Shown here piece after piece: positions 8,413 to 16,064 of a stretch of DNA of 20,791 nt. Position 1 is the stretch's first letter. The number at the start of each line of letters is the position of its first letter. A program made the position numbers and the translations under genes. Source of the DNA: CAYNRG01 sp047974855. Lineage in GTDB: Bacteria > Bacillota_I > Bacilli_A > Erysipelotrichales > Erysipelotrichaceae. The stretch is from assembly GCA_047974855.1 (NCBI GenBank), contig JBKECT010000006.1, forward strand, positions 1-20,791, in the 5' to 3' direction. Below the pieces are notes generated by a model. That model made no database searches. It was not told where the DNA came from and saw only the letters and a list, made by a program, of their open reading frames with translations.

Positions 8413-8739
8413 CTATTTCCCCCCTTTTTCCTTGTAAATTTTTAATGCTGTTTTCAACACTCTCTCTCCATTAACATTCCCATAATCGGCTGTATCAATC
8501 ACAAACACAGGAGTTCCATTTTGTCCATACCTGTCCACAACTTTATCATAAAGATATTTTACTTGTGGCCCCAATAAAATAACATCAGGGTTTAACTCAT
8601 TTACAATAGCGTCCATCTGAGAATCTGAATAAGCTTTTATCTCAATTGGCAATCCATTGTCGTTTGCAACTTGTTGCATTTTGCTAGCTAAAAGACTAGT
8701 TGACATACCCGCATTACAAAATAAATAAAACCGCTTCAT
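8413..8739 (-). CDS. PTS EIIB, lactose/cellobiose family
   Basis: Small cytoplasmic phosphotransfer subunit, 108 aa. The phospho-Cys is Cys8 in FYLFCNAGMSTSLLASKM, the hallmark of the family; ILLGPQVKYLYD is also conserved. An upstream in-frame ATG at 8793 would add 18 charged residues before this motif and lacks support; the ATG at 8739 follows AAAGGGTGG and gives the usual length. The gene is separated by 65 bases from the RDD gene upstream, the only sizeable gap in this PTS gene set, and abuts EIIC. Confidence 0.95.
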   Translation of the reverse strand: MKRFYLFCNAGMSTSLLASKMQQVANDNGLPIEIKAYSDSQMDAIVNELNPDVILLGPQVKYLYDKVVDRYGQNGTPVFVIDTADYGNVNGERVLKTALKIYKEKGGK

Positions 8740-8779
8740 ATAATCCACCCTTTCTAATTTAACTCTATCTTTTTTTATC

Positions 8780-8817
8780 ATCAATTCATGCAAATTGATT
8801 TCCTTTAGTTAGGAAAT
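8780..8817. repeat. Two small overlapping inverted repeats between RDD and EIIB genes
   Basis: ATTTCCT (8798-8804) / AGGAAAT (8811-8817) and ATCAATT (8780-8786) / AATTGAT (8793-8799) are perfect 7-base inverted repeats that share two bases. There is no T tract, so they are not a terminator. They may be an intercistronic RNA structure or a protein site; the first resembles the centre of the 47-base palindrome at 12201. Confidence 0.45.
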
Positions 8818-9383
8818 TTCGACATGTCCACCATATAAGTTCTACTCAGCCGATCATGAAAAAGCATGCTTTTTTCTTTGTCTAATAGTGAAAAAACTAA
8901 AGATGCCAGTGAAAACAGCAACATCGCTGTTCCAACCACTTGGCTCACTATTGCCCGATTACTTGCTGGAAGAGTGATAATTATCCCTGTGACTAGTGCA
9001 GTCGATAAACTATAAAATTGACTTTCAAAAACTAAACAAAGAGCAAAACGTTTTATTAACACTCTAAGGTTGACCTTCTTTCCAGTTACCATACTAACCT
9101 TTAACTGCATCGCCCGTTGCATCACTGTTTGTCCATTCCACACCACACATGGAACAACAACATAGTAGAGAACCGAAACAACCATCAGTGGCATAAGGTA
9201 GCGAAGATACGCCTCTATCCAATTATTCTCAGCAACACTTCTATAAATACTTTCAACAATCATGTATCCAACATTTGACAGCACAGCAACAAAATACCAA
9301 TCGACCATAAAAGCAATAACTCTTCGTATAAAAATTCCAATTCTTTGATTAGCCTTAAAAAATTCAAGAATAGAATTCATCAT
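8805..9383 (-). CDS. RDD-domain membrane protein, second copy
   Basis: Integral membrane protein of 192 aa in the RDD family, named for conserved Arg and Asp residues in membrane segments. Hallmarks: RRVIAFMVDWYFVAV near residue 20-35, WNGQTVMQRAMQLKV near 85-100, and FHDRLSRTYMVD near the C-terminus. About four membrane segments are visible. The ATG overlaps the stop of the upstream EIIA gene (ATGA), and a second ATG follows at once. The function of most RDD proteins is unknown; some have been linked to ion or small-molecule transport. Its position between EIIA and EIIB genes implies a link with this PTS. Confidence 0.88.
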   Translation of the reverse strand: MMNSILEFFKANQRIGIFIRRVIAFMVDWYFVAVLSNVGYMIVESIYRSVAENNWIEAYLRYLMPLMVVSVLYYVVVPCVVWNGQTVMQRAMQLKVSMVTGKKVNLRVLIKRFALCLVFESQFYSLSTALVTGIIITLPASNRAIVSQVVGTAMLLFSLASLVFSLLDKEKSMLFHDRLSRTYMVDMSKFPN

Positions 9384-9694
9384 ATTTTGTGCTGCCTTTC
9401 ATAAAGTTCAATAATTTCTTCTGCCATAATATAAACAGTTTCAGCCGTCATCAATTGATCTTCAGCGTGAAGTAGCAACAAATTTACCTTTACATCTTCT
9501 CCATTTGCTTCTTTCTGAATTAGTTCTGCGTGCGCTTTATGCCCTTCTATTGAAATTGCTTTTCCTTTCACTAAACATTCTCTTGCTTCTTCTAAGCGAT
9601 TATCTCGTGCTTTTCTCATCGCTTCAATATAATCACTCTTTGCTTCTCCAACTGCTGAAATAATCTTAAAACAACTCAATTCTAAATCTTTCAT
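9380..9694 (-). CDS. PTS EIIA, lactose/cellobiose family
   Basis: Helical phosphocarrier (104 aa) of the Lac-family PTS. The phospho-His is His76 in NLLLLHAEDQLMTAET, with the metal-binding Asp79 three residues later, as in LacF/CelC proteins. GEAKSDYIEAMRKAR near the start is also typical. It starts one base after the upstream RDD gene, whose last codons (AAAGGAGAAAAT) supply the ribosome site, and its stop overlaps the start of the next RDD gene, so translation of all three is coupled. Confidence 0.95.
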   Translation of the reverse strand: MKDLELSCFKIISAVGEAKSDYIEAMRKARDNRLEEARECLVKGKAISIEGHKAHAELIQKEANGEDVKVNLLLLHAEDQLMTAETVYIMAEEIIELYERQHKI

Positions 9695-9695
9695 T

Positions 9696-10232
9696 TTAAT
9701 TTTCTCCTTTTTTTTCTATAACTTTCGTATGTACAACTATATCATGAAGTGACTTTCCATCTTTTCTAATCATTGCCATCCCTGCAGATAAAATGGTCAG
9801 TGCAACCACTCCATAGCTGTATATCATCGCAAAATCTTTGAGGCTTGAAAGTTCAATCATTTGTCCAATAAAAATAAACGATCCTGTAAGTAGAGCATCA
9901 AAAAATAATAAAATGCCTCCTCGGATTAATAGACTCTTATTTGTAACTTCTTTTAAGTTATCTTCAACAACAATGAGTCTAATGAGTTTTTTTCCTAGTG
10001 TTTGTCCTCTCCAAATAAACATCGGCACCAATACTACATAGAAAAATACAACAAGTATTCCAAGCAATCCCATCAGTATCCACATGTTCCCATCAAATTC
10101 TGACAAAAAACTTCCGACACTTCTTCCATATAAATTTGAACCTATAAGCATAATAGGAACCCACGCCAGGACCCCTGCCACGTACCAATCAATTAACCAA
10201 GCAAAACCTCTTTTAGCACTAACTTTCATCAT
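9696..10232 (-). CDS. RDD-domain membrane protein, first copy
   Basis: 178-aa membrane protein of the RDD family: RGFAWLIDWYVAGVL (residues 8-22), FIWRGQTLGKKLIRLIVVED (about 73-92) and DGKSLHDIVVHTKVI at the C-terminus. Three or four hydrophobic segments are visible. It follows the PRD regulator gene by 20 bases and precedes the EIIA gene by one base. The second RDD protein (8805-9383) shares domain layout but clearly differs in sequence, so these are diverged paralogues rather than a recent duplication. They might form a heteromeric membrane complex; that is inference. Confidence 0.88.
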   Translation of the reverse strand: MMKVSAKRGFAWLIDWYVAGVLAWVPIMLIGSNLYGRSVGSFLSEFDGNMWILMGLLGILVVFFYVVLVPMFIWRGQTLGKKLIRLIVVEDNLKEVTNKSLLIRGGILLFFDALLTGSFIFIGQMIELSSLKDFAMIYSYGVVALTILSAGMAMIRKDGKSLHDIVVHTKVIEKKGEN

Positions 10233-10252
10233 CTTTTTCTCACTTTCTATTT

Positions 10253-12154
10253 TTAACTCAACATTCTTTTTATAAACTCATCACAACTTTTCGCTTCCAA
10301 CAGCTCTAATAATTTTGCCGGTTCTCCCGTTATTCCGCTTAGCCATTCAAAGAAAGTTTCCAATTTTTTTTGTCCGAATTCGTCAATCGCCAGCAAAATA
10401 ACCAAACGAACTGGAAATTGATCCCATTTTATCTGTTGCTTCAACTGGGCAATCGCAATTACCGTTTTATTTGCCGGAACATTTAAACTATGGGGCACAG
10501 CAAATCCATAATTAAATGATGTACTTGCTATTTGCTCTCTTTCCAAAACTGATTCTTTGTATTTTTCACTGACTATTCCATTTTCAATTAATTTATCACA
10601 GATAAATTCAATAGCCTGTCTTTCTGTGGCACAATCTACATCTGTAAAATAAAACTCTTCCGATATAAATTCTTGAACCGTCTCTTCAAATCGTTTTTTA
10701 AACTCTTTTTTATCAAGATTGTTCAATGCTTGAAATATTTTGAATTCATCATCAGCATTTACAAACAGCCCAATGTTTATCGTTAAAATTGGGAGATTAT
10801 GTTTTAAAGGGACTGTTGATAAAATCAAATCTGGTTCGTAATCCATAACTATGCTTTCTTCAAAATAATTGAGTTTATCATTGAGTATAATTCTTTCAGA
10901 AAACCTATCAGCTATTTTTTGTGAGCATATAGATTTAAGTGCCTGATTACTAGGATGTATTAATACCACTCTGTATTTCCCTGGGTGGTTTAGTCGGTCG
11001 TATGCCACCCCTAAATGAAGGGCTATAAATCCTATCTCATTTTCTTCTATTTTTAACCCGATTTGCTCTTCTACAACTCTGCTAACAAAAATTGCCATAT
11101 CAAAAACAAGCGGATACTTCTTTTTTATTTCAAATAAATACACATTCATTACTGGAGTATTACTTTGCAATCGATCTATCATATTTGAAATATGCAGCTT
11201 AAATCCTTCTATAAATAATCTATCGTTCAAAAAATCTAAATCATAATATGCTTTTACTCTTTTTAGTACAATATCAATAATGTCTGAAAGCTCAACCTTG
11301 GATATTTTATTCAAGCTTACTTCTGTATAGTCCACACTCCTTTTACCTAGTAAAATCAAGGCAATTAGTGCAACTTCTTCATTATTTATATTAATTAAAA
11401 ACTTTTTTGATATTTTATTAAAAAACTCCTTAGCGATTAAATATTCTTTTGATTGAGCCAGTTTTTCGTTATAATAAGATCCAACAACATAGTGTTCTCC
11501 ACGCATTCTTTCTATCGATATCCCAATATGAATCATCAGCATAGGAAATGCGTCTTCTCTTATTGAAAAATCATATTCATTAAATATGCTCTCTAATATG
11601 TCTTTAATTTCTAGGATGTCAAATCCTGTGTACAGCTGAGCAATCATGTTCATATTCACAAAATTCCCATTTGTTTCAGCTGATAACAGTTTTTTATATA
11701 ACATTCTCTTTTCTTCTTCACTTCCATCCAATGTTATACAATTATTTTTTTTCTCTATTTTAATCGTTTTGTATGATTTAAGCATTGCGTTTATTTTTTT
11801 AACATCATTATCAATTGTATACTCACTTACAAAAAGTTCTTCTTGTAAGAAAGTAAGGTTAATCGCATTTCTCCTAGAGAGGAGTTCTTGTAAAATATAT
11901 GCATTTCTTTCTGTTGGTAGTTGAGGAATTGGTCTTCCACTCGATAATTTTTTTTCAGTAAAAATATCCCTATTTAGTCGATATCCATAATGAACATTTG
12001 ATTCCACAAGATTTAAATGTTCCTTATTAATGGAATTCATATCTGTACGAATTGTTCTATCTGAAACACCCAGCAACTTTCCCAATTCTTTTCCTGTTAT
12101 CCAGGATTGACTATTTTCAAGAAACAAGATAATTCTCTCTTGTCTTTTGTTCAT
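10253..12154 (-). CDS. PRD-containing transcriptional activator (MtlR/LicR type) with EIIA domain
   Basis: Predicted DNA-binding activator of the following PTS operon, 633 aa. N-terminal winged helix with GKELGKLLGVSDRTIRTDM, a second HTH region (about 75-130), two PRDs (histidines in LMIHIGISIERM, FKLHISNMIDRL and FIALHLGVAYDRL), an EIIB-like domain (about 400-460) and a C-terminal EIIA of the mannitol/fructose class with phospho-His555 in GFAVPHSL. The EIIB-like domain lacks the usual Cys: YRVVLIHPSNQA has His-Pro at that place. ATG at 12154 follows AAAGGAGG at 8 bases. It lies just upstream of the RDD/PTS genes, which it probably controls in response to PTS phosphorylation. Confidence 0.92.
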   Translation of the reverse strand: MNKRQERIILFLENSQSWITGKELGKLLGVSDRTIRTDMNSINKEHLNLVESNVHYGYRLNRDIFTEKKLSSGRPIPQLPTERNAYILQELLSRRNAINLTFLQEELFVSEYTIDNDVKKINAMLKSYKTIKIEKKNNCITLDGSEEEKRMLYKKLLSAETNGNFVNMNMIAQLYTGFDILEIKDILESIFNEYDFSIREDAFPMLMIHIGISIERMRGEHYVVGSYYNEKLAQSKEYLIAKEFFNKISKKFLININNEEVALIALILLGKRSVDYTEVSLNKISKVELSDIIDIVLKRVKAYYDLDFLNDRLFIEGFKLHISNMIDRLQSNTPVMNVYLFEIKKKYPLVFDMAIFVSRVVEEQIGLKIEENEIGFIALHLGVAYDRLNHPGKYRVVLIHPSNQALKSICSQKIADRFSERIILNDKLNYFEESIVMDYEPDLILSTVPLKHNLPILTINIGLFVNADDEFKIFQALNNLDKKEFKKRFEETVQEFISEEFYFTDVDCATERQAIEFICDKLIENGIVSEKYKESVLEREQIASTSFNYGFAVPHSLNVPANKTVIAIAQLKQQIKWDQFPVRLVILLAIDEFGQKKLETFFEWLSGITGEPAKLLELLEAKSCDEFIKRMLS

Positions 12155-12200
12155 ACAACCGTCCTCCTTTGCTTATATTTTATCAAATCCACCACACTGC

Positions 12201-12247
12201 GCCGTACCACAAAATTTCCTAGCTATTAGGAAATTTTGTGGTACGGC
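12201..12247. repeat. 47-base palindrome with perfect 21-base arms upstream of the PRD activator
   Basis: The left arm (12201-12221, beginning GCCGTACCACAAAATTTCC) is the exact reverse complement of the right arm (12227-12247, ending GAAATTTTGTGGTACGGC), with a 5-base spacer GCTAT. It ends 47 bases before the activator start codon. Neither strand has a T tract after it, so it is not a standard terminator. It may be a strong operator, a leader RNA hairpin or a residual mobile-element repeat. Confidence 0.9.
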
Positions 12248-12579
12248 ATCTCATTATTATCCTATGTTAACCAAAAAAAACTAACTGTTGATGGATACAT
12301 ATCAAGTAGATAGACAAGATTGTATAAGTTCATAAAGACTATTTGTTAATATCAGATATTTTGCCTTTTTCTTGAAAATTTGCATATTTAGTACTACTTG
12401 TTCTTTTTGCTCAGCTTTAAATTTACTTTTTCTTTTCACAATAAAAACCATTTTTATATATTTAAGTTATCTACTATAAAAGGATTATATAATTTTGCAA
12501 CAGATATTTTTTATTTCTTTATTTATCTTGAAAATAAAAAAATGTCATTAATATAAAAATGTGTTTGAAATTATGAGTG
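12248..12579. other. AT-rich intergenic stretch without recognised gene
   Basis: About 330 bases of very AT-rich sequence between the activator leader and a coding-like remnant. On the minus strand GGATAATAATG just before the palindrome resembles a -10 region, but no matching -35 was found. No ORF, repeat array or RNA gene was recognised. Confidence 0.5.
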
Positions 12580-12754
12580 TTAATTCAGCCACTCCAATTT
12601 TAACAACACTTCATATGCATAAATAATCGCATCGGCTACAATAAACCATTAATAATAAAATAAAGAGAGCACTTATTGATTCATCCATCTCTGGTGACTC
12701 TATTTGTTTTTTAGCAAATAACTTTTCCGTTGTATCACTCTTTTTTAAGTATAC
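12580..12754 (-). pseudogene. Possible decayed gene remnant
   Basis: Minus-strand translation gives KKSDTTEKLFAKKQIESPEM and then DESISALF in one frame, then after a frame change WFIVADAIIYAYEVLLKLEW followed by LN-stop in another. Both pieces have protein-like composition, unlike the surrounding poly-A/T sequence, and the order fits the 3' end of a gene broken by a frameshift. No start codon or ribosome site is present and no family was recognised. Chance reading frames in AT-rich DNA remain possible. Confidence 0.3.
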
Positions 12755-12802
12755 AAAAATGCCTTATAAGATTGCACATTTTTAGTGTCTATCTTATAAG
12801 GC
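12753..12802 (-). terminator. Rho-independent terminator of the DUF4310/dgaEF operon
   Basis: Perfect 12-base inverted repeat GCCTTATAAGAT (minus strand 12802-12791) / ATCTTATAAGGC (12772-12761) followed on the minus strand by ATTTTTGT. It lies 29 bases after the stop codon of the aldolase gene and ends the nine-gene operon. Confidence 0.9.
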
Positions 12803-12830
12803 GTAGTCTATCACATTAACCCATTTTCCT

Positions 12831-13568
12831 TTAAACTAACTTTTTAACTATGTCGTACAACTTAACGACATCCTCAACTCTTGTCAAATTAGTATCTTTA
12901 TCTATGATTGATGAATATACATGTGGTATCACTTTGGGAACGCCGGCATCTAGTGCAATTTTTACAATCTCCTCAAAGTTTTCAAGATCAATCCCACCTG
13001 TTGGCTCAACTATAAATCCAACCTCGCCTGCCGCTTTACAAACCTCCTTGTATTCATCTATAAATTTTAGCCCCTCCATTGGGAAATATTTAATCGATGA
13101 TGCTCCCATTTCTTTCATAAGATCAATAGCTGTTCTAATCGGAACAAGTGCTTTTTCTGCTTGTGCACTTAGATACCCTGTCGCAATATTAACATAGCCA
13201 ACTTTCCCACTAGGTGAAACTAAGCTATTAATCACAGACTCTTCTTGCTGTAACTTTGCTCTTGTATAACCAGTTGCTGAGAACACTTGATTAATATGTT
13301 GCGGTTGCACAGCCTCTGAAATATCGCTAACGGCTTTCCATTGTCTAGCATCCCCAGCACCTAGCCCAACAGAAATTGCATTATTGGTGATTATCTGATA
13401 CTCGCTGATATCTTTTATTGCACTATCCACTGTGTCATAACTCTTCGATAATAACCCCAAAACAACATGTCCTTCCGTTGCTTCAATCAGCTCTTTAGCA
13501 TTTTCTTTTGATTGCGTTAATACGTTTAAACATATTTTACCTTTGTAATACTTAGGTGTTTTATTCAT
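12831..13568 (-). CDS. dgaF: 2-dehydro-3-deoxy-phosphogluconate (KDPG) aldolase, DgaF/DagF type
   Basis: Cleaves KDPG to pyruvate and glyceraldehyde-3-phosphate. It belongs to the KDGP_aldolase family (PF07071, the EF_0839 type), separate from the short Eda-type aldolases; 245 aa is the usual length. Family blocks: ICLNVLTQSKENAKE, NNAISVGLGAGDARQW, QVFSATGYTRA, KVGYVNIATGYLS, SSIKYFPMEG (Lys160 is a candidate Schiff-base residue) and FIVEPTGGIDLENF. ATG at 13568 follows AAGGAG. It lies 11 bases after the ammonia-lyase gene and is the last gene before the terminator. In Salmonella dgaF works with dgaE in D-glucosaminate breakdown, the pairing seen here. Confidence 0.92.
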   Translation of the reverse strand: MNKTPKYYKGKICLNVLTQSKENAKELIEATEGHVVLGLLSKSYDTVDSAIKDISEYQIITNNAISVGLGAGDARQWKAVSDISEAVQPQHINQVFSATGYTRAKLQQEESVINSLVSPSGKVGYVNIATGYLSAQAEKALVPIRTAIDLMKEMGASSIKYFPMEGLKFIDEYKEVCKAAGEVGFIVEPTGGIDLENFEEIVKIALDAGVPKVIPHVYSSIIDKDTNLTRVEDVVKLYDIVKKLV

Positions 13569-13579
13569 AAAAAATCTCC

Positions 13580-14668
13580 TTATTTTAATAATTGCTCTAA
13601 CTTAGAAATAATGATTTCAGAATCAGCACGTTTCATTGGTCTTGGATCAAACTCTATATAGCCATTTTCTGCGTGGTGATCTCTTGTGTAAATTGCCGGT
13701 TTCTGTTCCTTTAACCATTTTGATAGCCCTTGTGCATTCAGTGGAAACTCCGAATTAATTTTTACCCTAAGTCTTACAATCGATCTACCTACATTATCTT
13801 TTACTAAACTTGTCTCACATCCTTGCCTCTGGGAAAAATAATTGAATAGTGGAAGTAAAATTTCTTCCTGCTGCTCCACTGTCTTTGTGCTTTGATCTTG
13901 ATTTTCAATTGCAGATATTAAGCCAAGTATTGTTTCTTTTCCGACTTTCATTGCTCTCATTACCCCAATACTTTGCAATGTGCACCATTCAATATATGGA
14001 TTATTTCCAACAATACATCCTGATGTAGGTCCAGAAAATGCTTTCGCTCCGCTATAGATCACTAAATCAGCGCCGGCTTTCAAATATTTTTGCAAGTCTT
14101 CCTCTGCTGCCGCATCAACAATCACTGGAACATTATTTTCCTTTGCAATTTTGATTGTATCTTCCAAAGAGACCATTCCATCTTGAACTGCATGATGAGA
14201 TTTTACATAGTATATTCCGCAAACAGTTTCGTCAATTACATCACTCAAGTGATGAGGTAAACATTTATTTGCAGTTCCAACCTCTTTAACAACTCCACCG
14301 CCAAGCTCAATCATTTGTGACAATTTAGCACCAAAATGAATGGAATGTCCTTTTTGCAGAACAAATGTCTTTTTCTTAACATCAACATTTGGAACACTTT
14401 CAATTAACGTTCTATTCCCCCTTGTTATTAACGCAGCTGTTGCAGCAATAATTCCAGAAGATGCACCAGGAGTTATATACGCTCCCTGGGCACCAGCTCT
14501 TTTTGCGATATATTCATAAGCTTTTGAGTGTAAATCTGTCATGTCATAGTAGCTCTTTGCACCTGCTTTCATCGCATCAAGGACCTCATCCGATAACGTA
14601 CTTGACCCAAGATACGTCATTTTGCCACTACAGTTGATTACCGGAATTATATCAATTATGTTTTTCAC
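13580..14668 (-). CDS. dgaE: D-glucosaminate-6-phosphate ammonia-lyase-like PLP enzyme (SelA-related)
   Basis: PLP-dependent enzyme of the SelA-like group; DgaE converts D-glucosaminate-6-phosphate to KDPG and ammonia. Visible motifs: INCSGKMTYLGSSTLSDEV near the N-terminus, AYITPGASSGIIAATAAL, VPVIVDAAAEEDL (Asp185 to the PLP ring nitrogen) and IYSGAKAFSGPTSG, where Lys209 should bind PLP. An in-frame TTG at 14680 overlaps the DUF4310 gene. The GTG at 14668 (sequence TAAGGTG, directly after the DUF4310 stop, six bases after GGGG) gives a 362-aa protein starting MKNIIDIIPVINCSGKM, which fits the family better. The next gene supplies the aldolase that uses its product. Confidence 0.9.
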   Translation of the reverse strand: MKNIIDIIPVINCSGKMTYLGSSTLSDEVLDAMKAGAKSYYDMTDLHSKAYEYIAKRAGAQGAYITPGASSGIIAATAALITRGNRTLIESVPNVDVKKKTFVLQKGHSIHFGAKLSQMIELGGGVVKEVGTANKCLPHHLSDVIDETVCGIYYVKSHHAVQDGMVSLEDTIKIAKENNVPVIVDAAAEEDLQKYLKAGADLVIYSGAKAFSGPTSGCIVGNNPYIEWCTLQSIGVMRAMKVGKETILGLISAIENQDQSTKTVEQQEEILLPLFNYFSQRQGCETSLVKDNVGRSIVRLRVKINSEFPLNAQGLSKWLKEQKPAIYTRDHHAENGYIEFDPRPMKRADSEIIISKLEQLLK

Positions 14669-14669
14669 C

Positions 14670-15329
14670 TTATACCCCAAATGTTGTTAATCCAAGCAAG
14701 TATGCTACATATCCTAAAATCATTGCTCCAAGAATTGCACCACCAATGATCGGTGCTTTCTTTTGGTGACAAATTATTGCACCAATCATTGCTCCAAGTC
14801 CAGTATATAAATCATAGCTTGCTGCCATTACTAATATAATTGGACCAAACCATTCACCAATCATATTTCCTGCACCTACCATCACTTCTGTCCCCATTGA
14901 CCCATATCCACCAGGCATTAATTTACGAATTAATAAAATAAGTGATCCTAGTACTACTCCAATCAACGCTCCTGTCAATAAACTTAGTGCAAAATTTTCA
15001 ACAACGACGCCATATCCCATCGACATGAATAATGCTGGTAATCCCGCTCCAACTCCTGTCATAATAGATCCACCAATATCAAGAATTCCAACTAGTGGTC
15101 CTTCCAATAATCGAGCAAGTAAGAATCCACCTGTATATCCTATTAACGCAGAGTAGGCTCCTGTCTTAACCGCTTCACTTAACATTACTGTCACAGATGT
15201 TGTTGAAAAACTACCTGTACCATACTCTAAGAAAACTGATGTTCCCGCAAAAACTCCAGAACAAATTAATGCCATTAATATAACAAATGCTGATTCTTTC
15301 ATTAAAGCTTTTTCTAATTTAAGTAACAT
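14670..15329 (-). CDS. DUF4310 family membrane protein (EF_0833 type)
   Basis: 219-aa integral membrane protein matching the family recorded as EF_0833/DUF4310 (TIGR03579). After the start MLLKLEKALMKESAFVILMA there are about six hydrophobic segments with many Gly and Ala residues, and conserved-looking loops GPLVGILDIGGSIMTGVG and MPGGYGSMGTEVMVGAGNM. ATG at 15329 follows GGAGG at good spacing. It is the second membrane protein of the putative four-part transporter, directly before the DgaE-like gene. Biochemical function is not established; a permease role is inferred from topology and context. Confidence 0.9.
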   Translation of the reverse strand: MLLKLEKALMKESAFVILMALICSGVFAGTSVFLEYGTGSFSTTSVTVMLSEAVKTGAYSALIGYTGGFLLARLLEGPLVGILDIGGSIMTGVGAGLPALFMSMGYGVVVENFALSLLTGALIGVVLGSLILLIRKLMPGGYGSMGTEVMVGAGNMIGEWFGPIILVMAASYDLYTGLGAMIGAIICHQKKAPIIGGAILGAMILGYVAYLLGLTTFGV

Positions 15330-15340
15330 TTTCTATCCTC

Positions 15341-16051
15341 CTACAGTTGCCAAGGCAATACGCCTCTGAAATACGCAATTAGCAAAAACATAATACTTAC
15401 GAACAAAAGCATAAAAATACTTTTTTTACTATTTAATCCATCGTCATGAACACTTTGCCCAATTAGAATTCCAAGCACCAGCCCAGGCGTAGCATTTCCC
15501 ATAATATATTGTGCTAACACTCCAAAAATTGTTGCGTATGTTGCATGCGTTTTCCCAGCACCTGCTGCAGCAATCCAAAACGCAACAGGCATAACCGGCA
15601 TTAAAATTAAATCCGCTGCCGGAGAAACAACATTTGTAGCAATTACCGACATTACCTCCGGAATAATATTTGCTAAGGTGTTTAAAAACACAACAACTCC
15701 AGCACCAATAAATGCTCCAGCAATCATCATAATCAATGGATTTTTAACCGCCTCTTTGTCCTTTTTAATCCCAATAGACAACCCTGCAGACCATTGTGGT
15801 ACTAAACGATGCAATACATCTGAACTAAGCGACCCGGTTCCAACTGCTGAACCTGCAGAACTAAATAAAAACCCAAGTCCATAACTCATGTGTGCAATTG
15901 CATCTCCATTACACGCATTCATCTCACCTAAAGTTCTGAATGCTCCCATCCCTTGAATTGTCGGTGCGTGATACATACGCGATGCCCCTGCAGCAGTCCC
16001 TGCTCCAGCAAGTGCCCCAACCACTACTGATTTTAAAATTAAATCTATCAT
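15341..16051 (-). CDS. DUF4311 family membrane protein (EF_0832 type)
   Basis: 236-aa integral membrane protein of the EF_0832/DUF4311 family (TIGR03580). Blocks: GTAAGASRMYHAPTIQGMGA, FRTLGEMNACNGDAIAHMSY, FSSAGSAVGTGSL and AAGAGKTHATYATIFG; about six membrane segments follow. The polar Asn-Cys-Asn-Gly-Asp and Lys-Thr-His stretches next to membrane segments are plausible substrate-site elements, but this is a guess. ATG at 16051 follows GAGGAGG. It lies 11 bases upstream of the DUF4310 gene, and both probably make one membrane complex. Confidence 0.9.
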   Translation of the reverse strand: MIDLILKSVVVGALAGAGTAAGASRMYHAPTIQGMGAFRTLGEMNACNGDAIAHMSYGLGFLFSSAGSAVGTGSLSSDVLHRLVPQWSAGLSIGIKKDKEAVKNPLIMMIAGAFIGAGVVVFLNTLANIIPEVMSVIATNVVSPAADLILMPVMPVAFWIAAAGAGKTHATYATIFGVLAQYIMGNATPGLVLGILIGQSVHDDGLNSKKSIFMLLFVSIMFLLIAYFRGVLPWQL

Positions 16052-16064
16052 ATATCCTCCTCTT

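Noticed and set aside
8740..8793. Upstream ATG extending EIIB by 18 residues
   Set aside because: The extension precedes the conserved N-terminal Cys motif, contains hairpin sequence and leaves the good ribosome site unused.
12201..12247. The 47-base palindrome as a rho-independent terminator
   Set aside because: No T tract follows on either strand.
12850..13197. Plus-strand ORF of 115 codons
   Set aside because: Antisense to the KDPG aldolase gene, whose motifs and ribosome site are clear.
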